NCBI RefSeq assembly: GCF_900114035.1
Contig: NZ_FORP01000023.1
Location: forward strand, 1 to 64,000
Direction: 5' to 3'
From: Amycolatopsis sacchari
GTDB taxonomy: Bacteria; Actinomycetota; Actinomycetes; Mycobacteriales; Pseudonocardiaceae
Length of the DNA stretch: 64,000 nucleotides
The notes below the pieces were generated by a model that saw only the letters and a list, made by a program, of their open reading frames with translations, searched no databases and was not told where the DNA came from. Positions 63,163 to 64,000 of this stretch are shown piece after piece. Position 1 is the first letter of the stretch. Each line of letters begins with the position of its first letter. The position numbers were made by a program, and so were the translations under genes.

Positions 63163-63357
63163 TCACCGGCGACCACCGCCGATCACCGGAACCGGCGCCG
63201 TTGCGGGCCAGCTCACCCGCAGCTGGTCGGTCAGGATGGTCACCCGGTCCGCGGTGTGGGTCAGCTTCGTCACCGGGGCAGGCAGCCCGTCGTGCAGCAC
63301 CACCCAGTCCCCGACTCGCAGGTCACCGGCGGGCTTGTTCGTCAACGTCAACGACAT
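63163..63357 (-). CDS. Small protein with SH3-like barrel pattern, 64 aa
   Basis: A 64-residue protein with the strand pattern GDLRVGDWVVLHDGLPAPVTKLTHTADRVTILTD, like a small beta-barrel. It is coupled or adjacent to the next gene and has AAAGGAAA upstream of its ATG. Similar small proteins occur in AICEs; the function is unknown. Confidence 0.65.
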   Translation of the reverse strand: MSLTLTNKPAGDLRVGDWVVLHDGLPAPVTKLTHTADRVTILTDQLRVSWPATAPVPVIGGGRR

Positions 63358-63385
63358 CGCAGATTTCCTTTCCAGACGGTTGGGT

Positions 63386-63853
63386 TCAGGCCAGAACGGA
63401 CAGGACCAGGGCCACGGCCAGGGCGCCGGTGCCGAGGATGAGCAGGTTCACCGCGTGCTTGACCCGGGTGTGCTTGTCCACCGCGAGCTGCCCGAGCAGG
63501 CACACGTCCTCCGCGACGGACGCGGCGGCGTAGCTGCCCACCTCCAACAGCACCTGCGGGCCGTGCAGCGTGGCGTCCAGCCACGTGCCCGGCGTGGGGA
63601 ACTGCGAGAGCTTCGGCCGGATCGTGGCCAGCAACACCAGCACCGCCCCGAAGATCGGCAGGGCCGACAGCCACAGCGCCGCGAGCGCCGGAACCGGCAT
63701 CCCGGTCTTGGCCAGCGCCACCACCCCGGCCAGGGCCACCCCGACCACCGACAGCAACGTCGTCGCCTTGGTATCCGCCCGGCGCAGCTCATCCCGTACC
63801 TGCTCGTGCGCCCGCAACACCACCGGCGGCGCGTCCATCCCGAACGCCTCCAT
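63386..63853 (-). CDS. PycTM-type membrane protein (Pycsar effector family)
   Basis: A 155-residue protein of the Pycsar effector (PycTM) type. An amphipathic start with EQVRDELRRADTKATTLLSVVG (17-38) leads to two helices (33-48 and 57-78), an outer loop, a conserved VAEDVCLLGQLAVDKHTRVKHAVNLLILG block and a last helix (134-154). In Pycsar systems this effector binds cCMP or cUMP and damages the membrane after phage infection. The partner pyrimidine cyclase is not in view. The ATG shares a base with the upstream stop. Confidence 0.75.
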   Translation of the reverse strand: MEAFGMDAPPVVLRAHEQVRDELRRADTKATTLLSVVGVALAGVVALAKTGMPVPALAALWLSALPIFGAVLVLLATIRPKLSQFPTPGTWLDATLHGPQVLLEVGSYAAASVAEDVCLLGQLAVDKHTRVKHAVNLLILGTGALAVALVLSVLA

Positions 63854-64000
63854 CACGCCGCCTCCCCCTCCGCTGCCTCGCCCAGCTCGGCGAGATCGGC
63901 CAGGTCCAGCCGCGTCGGCAGCGACCGCAACACCGACCGCTCCACCCGGCGCCGCGAGCGGCCCGCCCGCTGCGGGTCGATAAACCGCGGCACCCGCACC
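63853..64000 (-). CDS. C-terminal end of an element gene, cut by the window edge
   Basis: The last 48 codons of a gene whose start is to the right. They read VRVPRFIDPQRAGRSRRRV then ERSVLRSLPTRLDLADLAE and end EGEAA. The basic and leucine-rich tail gives no family. The stop codon shares a base with the PycTM start, so the two are coupled; the missing part would show whether it is a cyclase. Confidence 0.55.
   Translation of the reverse strand, partial: VRVPRFIDPQRAGRSRRRVERSVLRSLPTRLDLADLAELGEAAEGEAA

Larger units (their letters stand above)
51790..64000. mobile_element. AICE (actinomycete integrative and conjugative element) in tRNA-Arg, right end off-window
   Basis: A site-specific element that starts at the 3' half of tRNA-Arg(CCG). 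In order from the tRNA: integrase, excisionase, DUF3987 ATPase, WhiB, prim-pol, zinc-finger protein, secreted HNH nuclease, FtsK/TraB pump, DUF2637, and small genes up to the window edge. All are on the minus strand and most overlap by 1-4 nt. The attL core should lie inside the tRNA 3' end; attR is not visible. The AICE type (not a conjugative plasmid with type IV secretion) follows from the single FtsK-like transfer protein. Confidence 0.88.

Noticed and set aside
63053-63166. GTG start at 63166 for the 74-aa gene
   Set aside because: The extra 38 residues are not clearly structured and a good ribosome site precedes the internal ATG; left as an alternative.

Overview
The window is high-GC actinobacterial chromosome. 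Gene content and order point to the Pseudonocardiaceae, plausibly Amycolatopsis. The block argS-lysA-hom-thrC-thrB-rho-rpmE-prfA-prmC-sua5-wecA-atpI-atpBEFHAGDC-DUF2550, with cobalamin adenosyltransferase and murA beyond it, is the order known from Mycobacterium tuberculosis Rv1292-Rv1315. NucS, WhiB, SsgA-like and DUF3558 proteins fit the same group. The genus is an inference from gene order and composition, not a measured identity.

Layout. Bases 1-7890 hold the 5' part of ctaD, a phosphotransferase, an alpha/beta hydrolase, a GNAT enzyme, a drug-efflux cassette (MFS pump between two TetR regulators with visible operators), a nucleotide-pyrophosphatase-like enzyme and an FmdB-type zinc ribbon. 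Bases 7891-8256 are three degenerate ~122-bp tandem copies made from the convergent 3' ends of fmdB and dhaM. Bases 8264-13635 carry dhaKLM (DhaM fused to HPr), a two-domain DUF3558 lipoprotein and a sodium:solute symporter with a small membrane partner. Bases 13854-25155 are mixed housekeeping and accessory genes: acyltransferase, NucS mismatch endonuclease, Nudix, amino-acid permease, enoyl-CoA hydratase, an NB-ARC/TPR protein, an in-frame IclR-LysE chimera, and MurA with Asp at the usual catalytic Cys.

Bases 25307-51569 are the conserved core. An M16 peptidase homologue and the adenosyltransferase are followed, on the minus strand, by DUF2550, the complete F1Fo ATP synthase operon, the wecA/sua5/prmC/prfA/rpmE translation and envelope genes, rho with a long leader, and a threonine/lysine operon with 4-nt overlaps. 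That operon includes a coupled 28-codon ORF between hom and thrC. DUF3105, DUF305 and a CDF metal transporter end this part.

From tRNA-Arg(CCG) at 51773 to the right edge lies an actinomycete integrative and conjugative element (AICE): tyrosine integrase, excisionase, a replication cassette (prim-pol, WhiB, DUF3987 ATPase), an FtsK/TraB-type DNA pump, a DUF2637 spread protein, a secreted HNH nuclease, a run of small Cys-rich, membrane and lipoprotein genes, an SsgA-like protein and a PycTM-type (Pycsar effector) membrane protein. All its genes are on the minus strand, mostly overlapping by 1-4 nt. The element runs off the right edge, so attR and the rest of its cargo are not visible. The most interesting unexplained items are the IclR-LysE fusion, the PycTM gene, the 32-bp perfect palindrome with satellite 9-mers next to the replication gene, the hom-thrC small ORF and the dispersed intergenic repeat.
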